The notes below the pieces were generated by a model. It did no database searches and was not told where the DNA came from. It saw only the letters and a program-made list of their open reading frames with translations. The translations under genes and the position numbers were made by a program. This document shows positions 10,801 to 22,734 of a DNA stretch of 64,000 bases, one piece after another. Origin of the DNA: Helichrysum umbraculigerum. Lineage: Eukaryota; Streptophyta; Magnoliopsida; Asterales; Asteraceae. Position 1 is the stretch's first letter. Each line of letters begins with the position of its first letter. The stretch spans positions 98,416,337-98,480,336 of the forward strand of contig CATIUR010000004.1 of assembly GCA_949592205.1 (NCBI GenBank). The letters are read 5' to 3'.

Positions 10801-13800
10801 TCCTAGTTATACGATTTGCATTTAGAGGGGTGGTTAGGAGTAAAGAAGGCAATGCAAAGTGCAGCATATAAACCTTTGACATCATCATTAGAAACACTGG
10901 AGCAGCAAGCTTGAATATTAGTAGCAATTCCGAAGCTGATGGAACAGCAACTGCATAACCATTATACCCTTTCTCCTTCAGGGATTCAATCATCATAAAT
11001 CCTGCAACCACCTACAATAGGTGTAAAGTGTGACACAGCAAAATTTAACCCGTACAAAAGCTTAACAGATGCATGTTGAACCATTTTTCATTCAGCATAC
11101 CTGTGACACCATTGTTGCCCATGCTGCTCCGGCAATACCGTAGCCTAAGAACAAACACAGAACTACATCACCAATTCCATTGATAACACTTGCAACTGCC
11201 AGAGCCTTCATAGGTCCCCATGAATCCTTCATTCCAAGACTGCTCAAAAATAAAAATGCATTACATAGTCATACATTTTTCTTACAACATGTCTACAAGT
11301 GTTGCTCATAATAGGTCACACATTTACAACAGAAAGTTAAAAGTTATTACTTCTTCACCATACATTCTCTATTCGATTTTTGCATAAGGGAACTCTTTTC
11401 ATGTATAAGTCATTAACTTAGCAGGAAAGTAACAGAACGTGTACAATAAAAGGTGTTCATCGTAATGAAACCACACCAGTACTGTATATTAATAAAAACA
11501 GAACCGAGAACCAGACGATCTAAACAGGTCCAGTTCCATGTTCACTCCTGAACCAGACAATAAACTGTGTAAAAAGTTGTGATGTCGGATTTTGAAAACT
11601 TTACCGACATTGATTTCCAGTTATGGAACTGGGCAACTGGCAGAGCCAAGAATAGATTTTTGAATTATCATGAACCGAGAACCAGTTCTGTAAAAAATTT
11701 GGATCGGATACTGAACCCCACATAACCGGCATCGGTCCAGACCAATTTTTGCAAACCCCTATGTATAACAAATTCTACTAGAATAAACATGTTCTCTTCA
11801 CCTTGCACTCTGAGCAACCCATCCAACAAGAACTGCAGGCCACGCCAGGCCTCGAATCTACTAACATACAACAAATACAGTGAATTGATTAGACAAGCAA
11901 CGCAACTGAAATCATGTTATAATAATAAACATATAAATAAATAAGTAAGAATTAATATTTCAACACGTAGTTGCCTATATGGACAACAGAAACGTAAAAT
12001 TAAAGCATTTTAATGTGAAGATATCTTTCAGATATGACCATATGAACATTTATCACACAACTGCTAAAAGTACTTAGCCATGGAAAGAGCATATGAACAA
12101 GAAGAAGGAAATAGAGTCCTCAAGGTCATGAGATGCAGCAACATTAGAAAGACGAAGTTTTAAAGTTTGACTTGCTGATATAAATATCCTTCTTGCAATA
12201 GTATAACCAATATGGAAGTAAATCAGATTAACCATAGCCAGTGAGAATTAAATTGACTAAATCTACCATGTTTTAGCCACATACAAAGGTCTTTGAAATC
12301 TTAAGGAAGGTGCAAATCAAGGCATTTACAACAACAAATGAAATCAAACAGAAAGATTTAAATGATAAGCTAGGGTTCTACAGAAGTATCCGAAGTTCCT
12401 AACCACTAGAATAACGCTCAATATTTTTTACTTAGTTCCTATAAGCCAGTTACCAAATACAAAAAATAAAAATAAAATTGCCCAACTATTCTAAGTTAAG
12501 GAGTCAAAAAAATTTAAAAACAATATCCATATTTAATATTCCTGGCCTCCTGCAGAACATGCATTCCATCTTCAAACACATAAAAACTTCTAGGGTTATC
12601 GATATAAAGGAAGTACCTTGAAACCACCCAATATCAAAAGAATAACTGTTATGCAAAAAGTTTTGTAGAATTTAAAGAACCTGAACGTATGTATTTGCGG
12701 CTGATAACATATGCGCATTTTCGGCTCCAGCGAAAGCTGAAGATATTACAATAACCTTATTAGATATAGGAAAGCATTTACAGATTACAAAAGATGGTAC
12801 CCTGATCTAAAATTTAGATACAATTTTCATCGTGAAAAAACTGGTCGTACTCAGAATTGACATGGTCTTATTTGTGCTTCCAAGATTAAGAACTTTAATG
12901 TTCTTGTACTCTATATGTAGGAATAACTAGTACGCTAGATTTGTTGCAAGTCCTGTTTATTTATATCAATTGGCTTACTGAAAAAGGTTGATTTGACAAT
13001 ACAAAATCAAACTGTATCTGATATCATTAAGTTTCTATATAGTCAAGAACAAAATGTCTCCGTGTTGAAGAAAATAGGAAGAAAATCCTGGAACAAATTC
13101 TCATTACCGCTCAGTGCCCATTCTCCGCGAAACCTTGTGAAGAAAAGCATCAGTATACCACATGTCATTCCAACAAAAAGTAACGTTGATATCTGATGCT
13201 GCACCTCAGATTTATCCTGCACAACTTGACTAGTCAGATCATTCATGATAAAAGATAAGGGGTGTAGTATTACTGTATTAGTTTGTTGATAGTTTCCTAA
13301 AGCCATAAGTGCATGCCCTTAAGCTCAAATACTTAAGTCACACTCAGAAATATGAGGTCTCGTAGATTGACATTTACATGTATATATTCAAATACTTCAT
13401 TACAGCACACTGCGCTTAAGGATATTGACAAGACTCTACGTAGACTATTTACTTTATCGAATTTTCAACAAATGGTAATGGTAATGGTAATGAAAATATA
13501 TAAGAACAGTTTCATGGTACATTGGAACCTCAGGCACCAAAGTTCCCAAAGTAAGAAATTAGTACCAGAAGAGTCAGACAGTACCACCTTCATTATGTTA
13601 ATGACTACGGAGTTCATGGAAACAATTTTTAAACAATCTAGCCACGAACTCCAAATTGAACTGCATAATCAATTAGTTCTACTCGTAAATTGAACACTAA
13701 ATCCACGAACTCTATATCTCGCAATATTCTGCGTACCAGCTCAACAACAATACAGTATTCCGAAAAATACAATGATACCTAAATATAAATATTTTAAAGA

Positions 13801-14463
13801 GAAACCTGTTTTGCAAGTGAAGTAGCGACCATATTCGACGTAGCTACGGAAAGAAACATAAATCCGTAACTCATATAATCACAAAGCACAGTACCCGGCC
13901 CTGCACAATTTCAAACAAACACCACTCAGCTCCACAATTTAAAAAATACAATCATTCTACCATTTCTCATTCAACTTGTAATAATCACAATAATAAACTA
14001 ACATTTATAAACGAAAACGAACAAAATCAGAAGTACCTAAAGCAGCGAGTTCAACCGAGCTCGATTGACCGATCACAGCAGTATCAATCAAACTCATTAA
14101 CGGTCCACACAACCACAAACCTGCAGCTGGCCCTGAAAACTTCAAAATCTCCACTAATTGATCCCATAAACTCTCATTTCCCGCCAAATCATCATCAATC
14201 ATCGTCATTTTACTCGCAATTTCCTCTTCATCTTCACTACAATCACCAACAGACGAAACCGCAGCAGAGATGAGCTTCACGGAAGTGTTAAAAAACCGGT
14301 TCCTGAACCGATTTGTACGGAACAACGGATAGTGAGATGAATTAAAACCGGGATGAATGCGGCATTGTGGAGGAGGTAAATTTGATAGTAGCTGATTGAA
14401 ATTAGGGCTAATTGAAGTTGTTTTGATGTATGAGGTGTGACGAATTAGGGTTTTAGAGTTCAT
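7876..14463 (-). CDS. DTX46: Plastid MATE transporter, DETOXIFICATION 46 type
   Basis: Proton- or sodium-coupled multidrug/toxic-compound exporter family. The subgroup with DTX45/46 and EDS5 sits in the chloroplast envelope; EDS5 exports a salicylic acid precursor. Fourteen exons on the minus strand: 14037-14463, 13806-13900, 13108-13216, 12681-12736, 11802-11857, 11101-11239, 10874-11011, 10697-10765, 9959-10069, 9704-9832, 9352-9429, 8961-9032, 8486-8548 and 7876-7977. All junctions are GT-AG and in phase, giving 547 residues. The first about 80 residues are Ser/Asn/Arg-rich, as in a plastid transit peptide. The mature part starts near WDQLVEILKFSGPAAGLWLC and has the MATE landmarks SLIDTAVIGQSSSVELAALG, WVAQSASLGMKDSWGP, GEPLSQTAQSFMPEL and STHSLEGTLLAGRDLR. 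I start at ATG 14463 (MNSKTLIRHT). The reading frame is intact. Introns hold several MITEs. Confidence 0.93.
8039..8419. mobile_element. MULE-type foldback MITE in the last MATE intron
   Basis: 381 bp. The ends GGGCACCCGAGTAT and ACTTGGGTGGT are inverted, and the subterminal inverted similarity extends about 90 bp on each side. The flanks CTATACATA (8030-8038) and CTACGCATA (8420-8428) agree at 7 of 9 bases, fitting an aged 9-bp Mutator-type target duplication. No coding capacity. Confidence 0.65.
10180..10645. mobile_element. hAT-type MITE in a MATE intron, carrying a nested short LTR
   Basis: Ends TAAAGGTGGCAA and TTGCCACCTCTA are inverted repeats of the form typical of plant hAT elements. 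The 8-bp flanks GTAGCAAG and TTAGCAAT agree at 6 of 8, as for an old hAT target duplication. A 175-bp LTR is inserted inside (10398-10572), so the original MITE was about 286 bp. It lies between MATE exons 8 and 9. Confidence 0.65.
10398..10572. mobile_element. Short solo LTR (175 bp) nested in the hAT MITE
   Basis: Begins TGTTAGAGCTAATATC and ends CTGATTACA (TG...CA), flanked on both sides by AAAAG (10393-10397 and 10573-10577), a perfect 5-bp target duplication. Size and ends fit a short-LTR copia family. No internal region is present, so LTR-LTR recombination probably removed it. Confidence 0.75.
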
Positions 14464-15642
14464 GATTTGTGTGTTTTTTGTTGCTTGATTTGTGTGTATT
14501 AGTTGGAAATTGGAAACGAAGAAATAATGGTGATGGATTGATAAAATATTAAAATATCTGGACAGGAATTTAGACACGTTGTTAGATGTTTTTATATTAT
14601 AGCGGTAATGAGACAAAAAGTAAGTTTGTTAACTAGTAATTCAAATAACTTGATTAGAGCACACGGAGCGCCCTTCATTTTTGCATCGTTTTCGCCATGA
14701 GAACGCCGAAAGCCGGCGTTCTCCGCTCCCCACCGGCGTTTTTGACCGCCGTTCTCGCCCAATGTGTAACACCCGCCAAATTAGGACTAGTAATTAGTGC
14801 ATAATCCTATGTTAATACATGTAATTAGTTTTGTGTTAGGCTAATTAATGTATCAGAATATATATTGATGAATATATACAAAAATGCAATTTGATTAAAT
14901 CGTACGCTTCTCAAATCGAATGTAATTCGAATCAATTAAATACGGAAGTTGGTGAACAATTTTATTAAATAATATAACATTATTTAATAACACTATTATT
15001 ATATCCAAAATATTATGTTGATAATATTTCGTATTTATTCAGTGTCGTACAACAACACGCAAACAGTTAAAAATAAAGATAAGAATTATTTTATAACTCA
15101 AATATTAAATACTTGATGAAATACTTCAACTGTAATATCAAATAAATATTTGTATTTTAAAACATAAAATTAAACATGTATAAAACTATTTAAATGTTTA
15201 AACGACCGGGAAAATGAACACCGCACGGAGCGCGGAGGCGTGGGCTGAAGTGATGGAACCTTCACCAAAACCACCTCCACCTCTTTTCTTTCTTCATTTC
15301 TCATTTTCTTTCTCTCTCTTTCTTTCCCTTTTCTCTCAAGATTTCACCATCACCACCACCTTATTAAAATCGCAAAATACTAACACCAAACGACCTCCGA
15401 TCATCTCGCTCATTTAGGATAAAAGACTCACGGCTTCACGATCTACAACTCTATCTTTCCGGATTTTCATTTCGCCACTTTGTAAGTTTCCTACAAAACC
15501 TGAAACTCTCCGTTTTTACTCATTTTTACGTTTTTATGGTTTATATATGCTTAAAATGTCCAAAAATGGGTTGGGTAAAAGATTTGGACCAAACGGAAGC
15601 TTTTCGACCGATTTTCCGGCCACCACTTTCCGATCAGACCAC

Positions 15643-15907
15643 AACGTCGCAGAGACGCTGGGCTATCTGCGACGTAGTCCAGAACGTCGCAATACCAATC
15701 ACCACGTCGCATATAGCGACATCATCATTAACGTCGCATTAAGTTGCCGACGTCGCACTTAGCGACGCAAGCCCTTACGTCGCATAAATCAACAACGTCG
15801 CATATGGTGACGCCAACCACAACGTCGCATTAAATTGCGAAAGTCACACACAGCGACGCCATGCTCAACGTCGCAGTCAGGATCTGCGACGTCGCACCCA
15901 CGTCGCA
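15643..15907. repeat. ACGTCGCA motif array
   Basis: A degenerate array of AACGTCGCA and its partner TGCGACGT, more than a dozen occurrences in about 260 bp at irregular 15-30 bp spacing. The motif is CpG-rich and nearly self-complementary (TGCGACGTCGCA occurs as a full palindrome). It lies inside the solo LTR. Confidence 0.8.
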
Positions 15908-16049
15908 CAAAACAAAAACTAGAAAAACACAGATTTTTACTAAGTGTCGAGACCTGAAACTTATCACTTGATTTTACTCAATTTAAATCCTAGATGCGTT
16001 TTTCACCAAAGCAATATACTAGAAATAAAAATTTTCCAAGGTGACTTGG

Positions 16050-16145
16050 CAGCTCGACCCCAACCAGGGGCTCTGCCCCTTGGACCCTGCCAGGGGCTGC
16101 AGCCCGTTGGACCCCGCTACCAGGGGCGCTGCCCCCGGACCCCCG
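16050..16145. repeat. GC-rich CAGGGGC/GCCCC palindrome cluster
   Basis: Three successive short palindromes of the type CCAGGGGCNNTGCCCC, each followed by a TTGGACCC-like spacer. The segment is far more GC-rich than the surrounding AT-rich LTR. Similar CAGGGGC-type palindromes are common in plant LTRs. Confidence 0.7.
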
Positions 16146-18395
16146 TCATAATGAGTTTGTAAATACATTTCATACTAAGTGTCGAACTTATAAAACACTT
16201 CGAAATCAAAATAATAATATTAAGATTATTATTACAACCATTCACCAACGGGCCGTACAAACTCTCGAAACTCAAACAATCGAAACAAATTATGGGAAAT
16301 TGGACATTCTAGTTGAACGAACAACTTCAAGGTATTCTTGGTAGATACCGACTCATATTTAACCAACGCGTGTCGTGGACACCCTCAGGTTACAAGTCTT
16401 TGGACTTCATTACTCAGCTAATCAACTTCAGTTTATTAAGTTAAACTCGCTAGACTCAGGTGAGTCTCATAGCCCCTCTTTTTACTGTTTTACTCAGGGG
16501 TGTGATACAATGCTTATTTTTAACATGTGAACGCAAGTACAACTTTTTATATACTACATGAGTTTTTCACACTAATCATTTAAAGTCCTCCGTCAGCATA
16601 GTTATTAATACGTTGTAGCGTGAATATTAGTATATGGTACCATATAGGATTGACCCTCCTCGTTCGGGTTAGCAAGCACTAACCGGGTAAACGGACGTAC
16701 TAATATTTGGGAAGACGAGTGTTGATTAGGCACTCGTGGAGGCAAAAACGCTCAGGCTGTGCCCCTGACCCACGAGTTAAGCTCAACTATGTGCTCATGG
16801 CTGTATACACTTACATTATGAATTGCTGGATGCAATTCAATTACTTAAATCTTGCGGTTCATACAACTTATATGTTATTTCAAACATGTGAGCTCACCAG
16901 CTTTTAGCTGACCTTTTAGCATGTATCGCAGGTACTAAGCAGTAGGTTTGGACTGCATCGGGGAATCAATAGCTCGAGTCAGCATGCAAACAATTGAGAT
17001 TTTCTTGCATTAGTATATTTTGTACAAGTACTTATGTACTGAAATCTCTCATTTAATCGAACACGAGCTATGTATTGGCTGTAAATGTTGTAAACATTTT
17101 AATATCAATATATTTTGTTAAAACGACGCATGTAGAGTCGTTTGCTATATATCTTGTGCTTTGATTATTGATTAGTAACACCCAAATCATGCTTCCGCGA
17201 AACAATAAATTTGGGGGTGTTACACAATGTTTGAAACAAAACGCCGGTTTTCAAAGCCTTTTTCTTTTTTTTTTATTTCTTTTTTAAATCCAACGGATCT
17301 TTTTCCAAAAAATAAAAAAATAAAAAAAAATTTCAAACTTTCTAACCGTTTGAACGACTTTTTTTTTTTTTTTTTTTTTAATTTTCTTTTTCCTTTCTCT
17401 TTCTCTTCTATAAATACTACTCCATTCTATACATTTTTTTTCACACCATTCATCTCTTTTCTTTCACAATCTCATACAAAATACAAAATGAGTGATTCGG
17501 AATTTTACGATTCACCTTCTACCGACGAGGATGTTGAAATGTTAACACTTCTTCATTAATATCATAGCCAAGTTGTAGTCCCTCGTGAAGAGGGCGAATC
17601 GTCCAACCAAAGTGGTTTAAAGCGTCGTTACATTCCTCGTGATCGGTTTGCGGCAAACGATGCTTTAATGAACGATTACTTTGTTGACAACGCAAAGTAC
17701 CCGGCCGAGTATTTCAAGCGTCGTTTTCGTATGAGCAAACGTCTATTTCTTCGAATAGTAGAAGGTATATCTAATTATTATACTACTCCAATTCCGAATT
17801 ATGTTGATTATTTTCGTCAAAAAGTAGATGGCCGTGGTAAAATGGGATTTACCACTATCCAAAAAGTCACTTTCGCCATACGTCAATTGGCATACGGTAC
17901 TGATGTGACGCGAAAAGTCATGTTTTATAGACCATTATTCCATACTTTTTGGGCACATCTTTAGTGAAAACATTCCAAAACAATCATTATTTACTAAAAT
18001 TCACTAAAATGCTCAAAATATAGACGTTGCTACAAAAATCAGTAAAAACATCCGAATAACGAACAAAACGGAGCAAATAAGCAGCAACCAATTCTCGCAC
18101 CCTCATTTATCCTATGATAAACATATTCTAACCTTATGATATGATGTAATAGGTAAAATCGAGATGAGAAAATCAAGAATCATGCAAATCGGACAAAGGA
18201 CGGAAAAGACTGGACGATTACAAACTCCTATAAAGTGATTTCGGCTATGCTAAAGTTGTACACATCCAATTTCAGTGAGATTGGCACCATTAGAAGCGTA
18301 ACAGAATTACGAAGACACAGGCGAAAGAATCAGGTCAAACGGACGCATAACGAAGGAGATACGGACGTTTTAAGCAACGAACGAAATCAGACGGA

Positions 18396-18510
18396 GGCCG
18401 TATACGGCCTTGGCCACCGTATACGGCCCTTCATAGACCATATACGGCCCATAACACACCGTATACTGCTCTATGAAGGCCGTATACGGCCCCTGGTACC
18501 CCATATGCTG
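18396..18510. repeat. GTATACGGCC palindromic motif array in the LTR U3
   Basis: Five to six copies of CCGTATACGGCC and variants at 18-30 bp spacing, ending about 70 bp before the TATA box at 18579. CCGTATACGG is a perfect palindrome. Confidence 0.8.
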
Positions 18511-19666
18511 CCCGTTTGTGCTTCGTTTGCTTGTACGTGCGTGCTTCGCGAGTTGTACGGCTGATTTCAAGCTTTGCCTATAAATAGGAGGCCACCCCTC
18601 CATCATTCCACACACTTCAACATTTCATTCATTTCTTCATTTCCACTTTCTCTCTCACACTCTCTCTCTCTCTCTCTCTCTCTCTCTAAACTCTCTTTCT
18701 TTCTTTCTCTCTCTAGAAATTAGGGTTTGATCCAGTTAGTTCTCAGTTAGTATTTAACTGAAACTAATGGAGGGGCTACTTTTGTAATAGCGTAGGGAAT
18801 AGTTCAGGGGCTTTTATTGTAATATTGTCAAGGATATTGCGGAAGTTCTGCTTGTACTCTCTCTCTAAACGCTTATTCAATCTACGCTTTATTAACGGTT
18901 ACTTATTTCCTTATCTGTTATAATGATAATTGATATTGTTATTATGCTAGATTTAGGATCTGTTATTATGCGTAGTGAGTAGTTTCCTTGTGTGTTTGTT
19001 ATGATGTAGTTAGTTTATATATGTGTGGGGTCATGCTGCTTTAAACATATAATTGGATAACATTATGAAATAACGGAGGTAACGTTATACGGCTTTCATT
19101 TGTATAGCGCCGGAATCATCACTTATGTGTGTAGTACGGAACGTGGAAGCTATGAAAGTCGTGGGCACAATCCGTTGTGGAAATAATGTTTCCAGTTATA
19201 TTATATAAATGAAAACCGGTGATTTATTAATCTTGTATTTATGAATTTCTAAACCAAATCGCCTTTCCTTCAATTAAACGTGGTTAGAACCTTTATGACA
19301 AGGAGTCGCGAACCTTGATCAAACGGTCACTACCTATCTATGTTTTCTGAAACTGTAAACATGGTCTGAATTGCTTAGCTGTAGAAATACTGTTTAAAAA
19401 CCTTTCGTATAGTACACCGTGAATCAATCAGGGATTTATTGGGAAATAGTGAGGGCTGGTTTATATCATAGATGGTTGGGCTTTAATACAAACGTAGTTT
19501 AAACTAGTCTAGAGTGACCATAAAGTATGTGACCCCGGAAAGACCACGATAAACGGCACTGTACTTCGTGTAACGTTGGAAACACCTTTGGTGGAGTACA
19601 AATACGTAGGAGCTAAGGAAATGTCGGTGGTTGAAGACTGTGTCACATCCTGGTTTGACTTCAAAG

Positions 19667-19815
19667 CTGTGGAAATGTTTGATCGCGCTGTACATCGTTA
19701 GTACACCTAAAGATCAGGAACACTGTGGAAATGCTTAGATGCACTGTACACCGTTAGTACATCTTGGGTCTGGAAAACTGTGGAAATGCATAGTCGCACT
19801 GTACACCGTGATGAA
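19667..19815. repeat. 55-bp tandem repeat in the LTR
   Basis: Three direct copies starting CTGTGGAAATG at 19667, 19723 and 19778, each containing a GCACTGTACACCGT-like core. A more diverged copy of the core lies upstream near 19379-19425. Confidence 0.75.
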
Positions 19816-21761
19816 AGCTCTAGGCTAAAATAAAACTGTTAATATAAAGTTAATAGTCACCAAACCAAGTCTTAATCTTAAATGCCTTGTTTGACTTCGT
19901 TGTCCCCGTAGTGTTAAGAAAGGTCGGAACCTTAGTGAGTATGTTACTCTATCTCATGCACCCAGGAACTAACATTCCAAAAAGGGTCGTTACTCCATCA
20001 CTGGATAACGTTGAAGAGTTGAGCATCCTCCTCCGATCAGACTCAATTTGGCCTAGTATTCAGTGACATATTGATTGGTTTCCCCAATCAGTAGGGTACT
20101 AGTGTTTACACTACGAACAATTAAGCTTAGACAAGACACAAACCTTTAAAAGACGTTTTCATATCAAAACCCTAGCATCACCCCCGCATAAGCTAACGAA
20201 GTCATAACAAACGCATCTCCTCCATACTGATTTTATCCCTATTTCTATTTTTCATTTATTTACTTTTTATTTAATTGCTTTAAATTACGGACCTAAGTAA
20301 CAAAAACACACTCAAACTCTGTTTTAAAAATCCCATTACTAAACTAAACAACTTGTCTTGATACTCTCGTTTCACAATACGATTAGCTTGAAGAACGACC
20401 CTAGGTCATACTGCTGCTATACAGCCGTAGTAACACTTAGGTCCCCAGCTCTTATAAATTTAAAACTCCACTGCCGTGTCCTCCTTCCGTTGCGTTGACG
20501 ACCGTGACTAATCGAGGCGCGACAGGTACGTCACCGGATGCCTTTGACGAATACTTACAAATGGCGGAAAGAACTTCTCGCGAATGTTTGATTAATTTTA
20601 CAAAGTGCATGATTGATATATATGCAAATGTTTACATGCGAAAACCAACGGCCGATGACATTCAACGGTTGTACGAGAAACATGGTAGCAAGCATGGTTT
20701 TCCGGGCATGCTTGGTAGTATTGATTGTATGCATTGGGCATGGGTCAAATGCCCTAACCCATGGACAGGGCAATATACACGAGGTGACCACGGCTATCCT
20801 ACTATCATGCTTGAAGCCGTCGCCTCGTATGACATGTAGATTTTGCATGCATACTTTGGTGTTGCAGGGGCTAACAACGACTTAAATGTTCTTAATTCTT
20901 CTCATTTGTTTGATGATATGCTCAACGGCACTGCTCCAGAACAAGCTTTTATGGTAAATGGTGTTGAGTACAAAAATGGGTACTATCTTGATGATGGCAT
21001 ATATCCAGGTTGGGCAACGTTTGTTAAAGGGTATTCAAGTGAAGTAGATACGAAGAGAGTCACGTTTACTAGAAAACAAGCGGGTGCACGAAAGGATGTT
21101 GAAAGGGCCTTTGGTGTGCTTCAAGGACGATGGCATATACTACAACAATCGGCACGAGCTTATAAGGTCAACCATATTAAGCGAATCATGTATACATGCA
21201 TATTGTTGCATAATATGATCCAAGAAGAATAAGGGTTCAATATTGCCGAAAACGAAGAATATTATGTTCATGTCCGCAATATGCAAACGACTTGGATCGA
21301 GAGATGTGACACACAAAGGCAAAACAATAAGGAACTACGCGATAGAGACATCCACAACAACCTCCGAGTTGATCTTGTGGAACATATTTGGGAGAATACT
21401 CCGTAGTTTATTGTTATTTCTTTAAAATTATTGTCTTTTAATTATGTATTTTTAGGAATTATGTATTTTTAGGAATTATTGTCTTTTAAATTTATTGTCT
21501 TTTAATTATGTATTTGTAGCAATTTTAATTATTGTATGAAAGTACTTTTTAATTCAATGTTATTTATTTTTGTTTTGTATTATTTTATTGTATTAAATTT
21601 GTTTAAACATAAAAAAAAAAATAATTACGAGAACACTGACGAGAAAACTGAAACTCAATGTTAACCACTACCCCACTTTTCTGTTTCAGTGTTTTGGTTC
21701 AGTGTTCCCGAAAACACTGACCTGAACACTGAAACAGTGTTAAGCACTCCTCGTGCTCTTA

Positions 21762-22194
21762 GTCTTCTTTCATAAAATTGACGTTTTGAAAACCTACGGA
21801 AGTAAGATTGGTTCATTGATCGAATGAGTCCTAAAACCATGTCGATTAGATAGTTTAGATGTTCGATGTCAGAATAAAAGTTAAAGTATCAACGAAAACA
21901 TTTAAAGCGTTTAAAAAACACATAATTTATAGGATATATATAATGGACACTCGAACAACGTATCGTAATATTTCATTTTCATACTAACTTCGTCCGATCT
22001 AACACTCTAATTGATTAAGCTGTTTTTCGGTATATTTATAAGTATGATATGATAAGAAGGTGTATGTAAACAAATGAGTAAAATTTTAATATTATACAGT
22101 ATATTTGTTAATAGCATGGTATATAAATGTAGATGTAAATGATGTGTGACATTCATCATTTTTTTGGTTGACTTAACTTGAATGTTTAGGTACC
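21762..22194. other. Short stretch between transposons, no gene recognised
   Basis: AT-rich sequence between the Harbinger right border (TTA) and the next LTR-derived block. It may be former upstream DNA of the MATE gene, pushed away by the Harbinger insertion. No coding or RNA feature was seen. Confidence 0.4.
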
Positions 22195-22231
22195 GTCACA
22201 CCCTCAAATCGTTAAGTACGCGGTTAGCGCA

Positions 22232-22273
22232 TGATTAGCGGAAGCATTTGTGATTAGCGGAAGCATTTGTGTG
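22232..22273. repeat. Direct duplication of about 20 bp
   Basis: GATTAGCGGAAGCATTTGTG occurs twice in immediate succession at the terminus of the LTR-derived block. Confidence 0.8.
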
Positions 22274-22734
22274 TACAGCGGGGGTCGTGACGTCAATATG
22301 GACATTCAAGCACAGAGCATATGATTATTGCAGAACAAGTAATTAAGATGCCATAAATAAATAGTTTGTTACAAAAGCTACGACTTATCAAAGTCATAGG
22401 AATAGTATTGTTGGTAAATTACAACCGTTTTGTGAATACATAATTCAAAAGGAGATTTCGTAAATATGACTAAAGTATATTAGTTATACTAAAGAAATCT
22501 CGATTTAATCCAAAAAGTGGCATCCTAATTCATCGTGGGTAGCTTAGTTCCAAGATGCATGCAGTTTTACTCGCATAGCTAATTCCATGGAAAACATAGT
22601 AAAAAGTCAACAAAGTTATTGAATGAATTCACAAGTTTTATGTTTAGTGATCAAACCAAGTTCTGTTCATAATCGTTGTAAATCGTTCATAAGTTTCGTC
22701 GGGAAATATATTCCCAAAAATTGTTAATCGTATG

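Larger units (their letters stand above)
14765..17224 (+). mobile_element. Solo LTR (2.46 kb) inside the Harbinger element
   Basis: Begins TGTAACACCCGCC and ends GGGGGTGTTACA, flanked by CAATG at 14760-14764 and 17225-17229 (perfect 5-bp duplication). No gag or pol lies between, so it is a solo LTR, probably Ty3/gypsy. I orient it plus because its right end shares ATGCTTCCGC with the end of the minus-oriented LTR at 22-25 kb. It contains an ACGTCGCA motif array and a GC-rich palindrome cluster, listed separately. Confidence 0.85.
17901..20524 (+). mobile_element. Solo LTR (2.62 kb) inserted in the Harbinger transposase gene
   Basis: Begins TGATGTGACGCG and ends GAGGCGCGACA, flanked by GGTAC at 17896-17900 and 20525-20529 (perfect 5-bp duplication). 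No retroviral-type genes inside. A TATAAATA box at 18579-18586 and a CT-rich tract (about 18649-18715) suggest a U3-R-U5 layout on the plus strand. The region before the TATA box carries a GTATACGGCC motif array. Downstream, 19667-19810 holds a 55-bp tandem repeat. Confidence 0.85.
17488..21406 (+). pseudogene. PIF/Harbinger DDE transposase, broken
   Basis: Starts MSDSEFYDSPSTDEDVE (ATG 17488) and contains YFKRRFRMSKRLFLRIVEGI, then GSIDCMHWAW, YLDDGIYPGW and ARKDVERAFGVLQGRWHILQ. The Asp of GSID, the Asp of DGIYP and the Glu of VERAFG match the DDE positions of the plant Harbinger (ALP1-like) transposase family. The gene is inactive: in-frame stops at 17557 (TAA), 20837 (TAG) and 21230 (TAA), and a 2.6-kb LTR insertion at 17901-20524 that splits it after LAYGT. 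The coding segments on either side of the insertion share the GGTAC duplication. The last codons before TAG at 21404-21406 are also altered. Confidence 0.9.
14657..21758 (+). mobile_element. PIF/Harbinger transposon interrupted by two LTR insertions
   Basis: Left end GAGCACACGGAGCGC, right end GCACTCCTCGTGCTC: an imperfect terminal inverted repeat flanked by TTA at 14654-14656 and 21759-21761. This is the 3-bp duplication typical of PIF/Harbinger. Total length is 7102 bp. Removing the two LTR insertions and their duplications leaves about 2.0 kb holding one transposase gene. The left end lies 193 bp upstream of the MATE ATG, so the element sits in or next to that promoter. Confidence 0.88.

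Noticed and set aside
18235..18564. Open frames on both strands over the GTATACGGCC array
   Set aside because: The palindromic array has few stops on either strand; the product is a low-complexity repeat.
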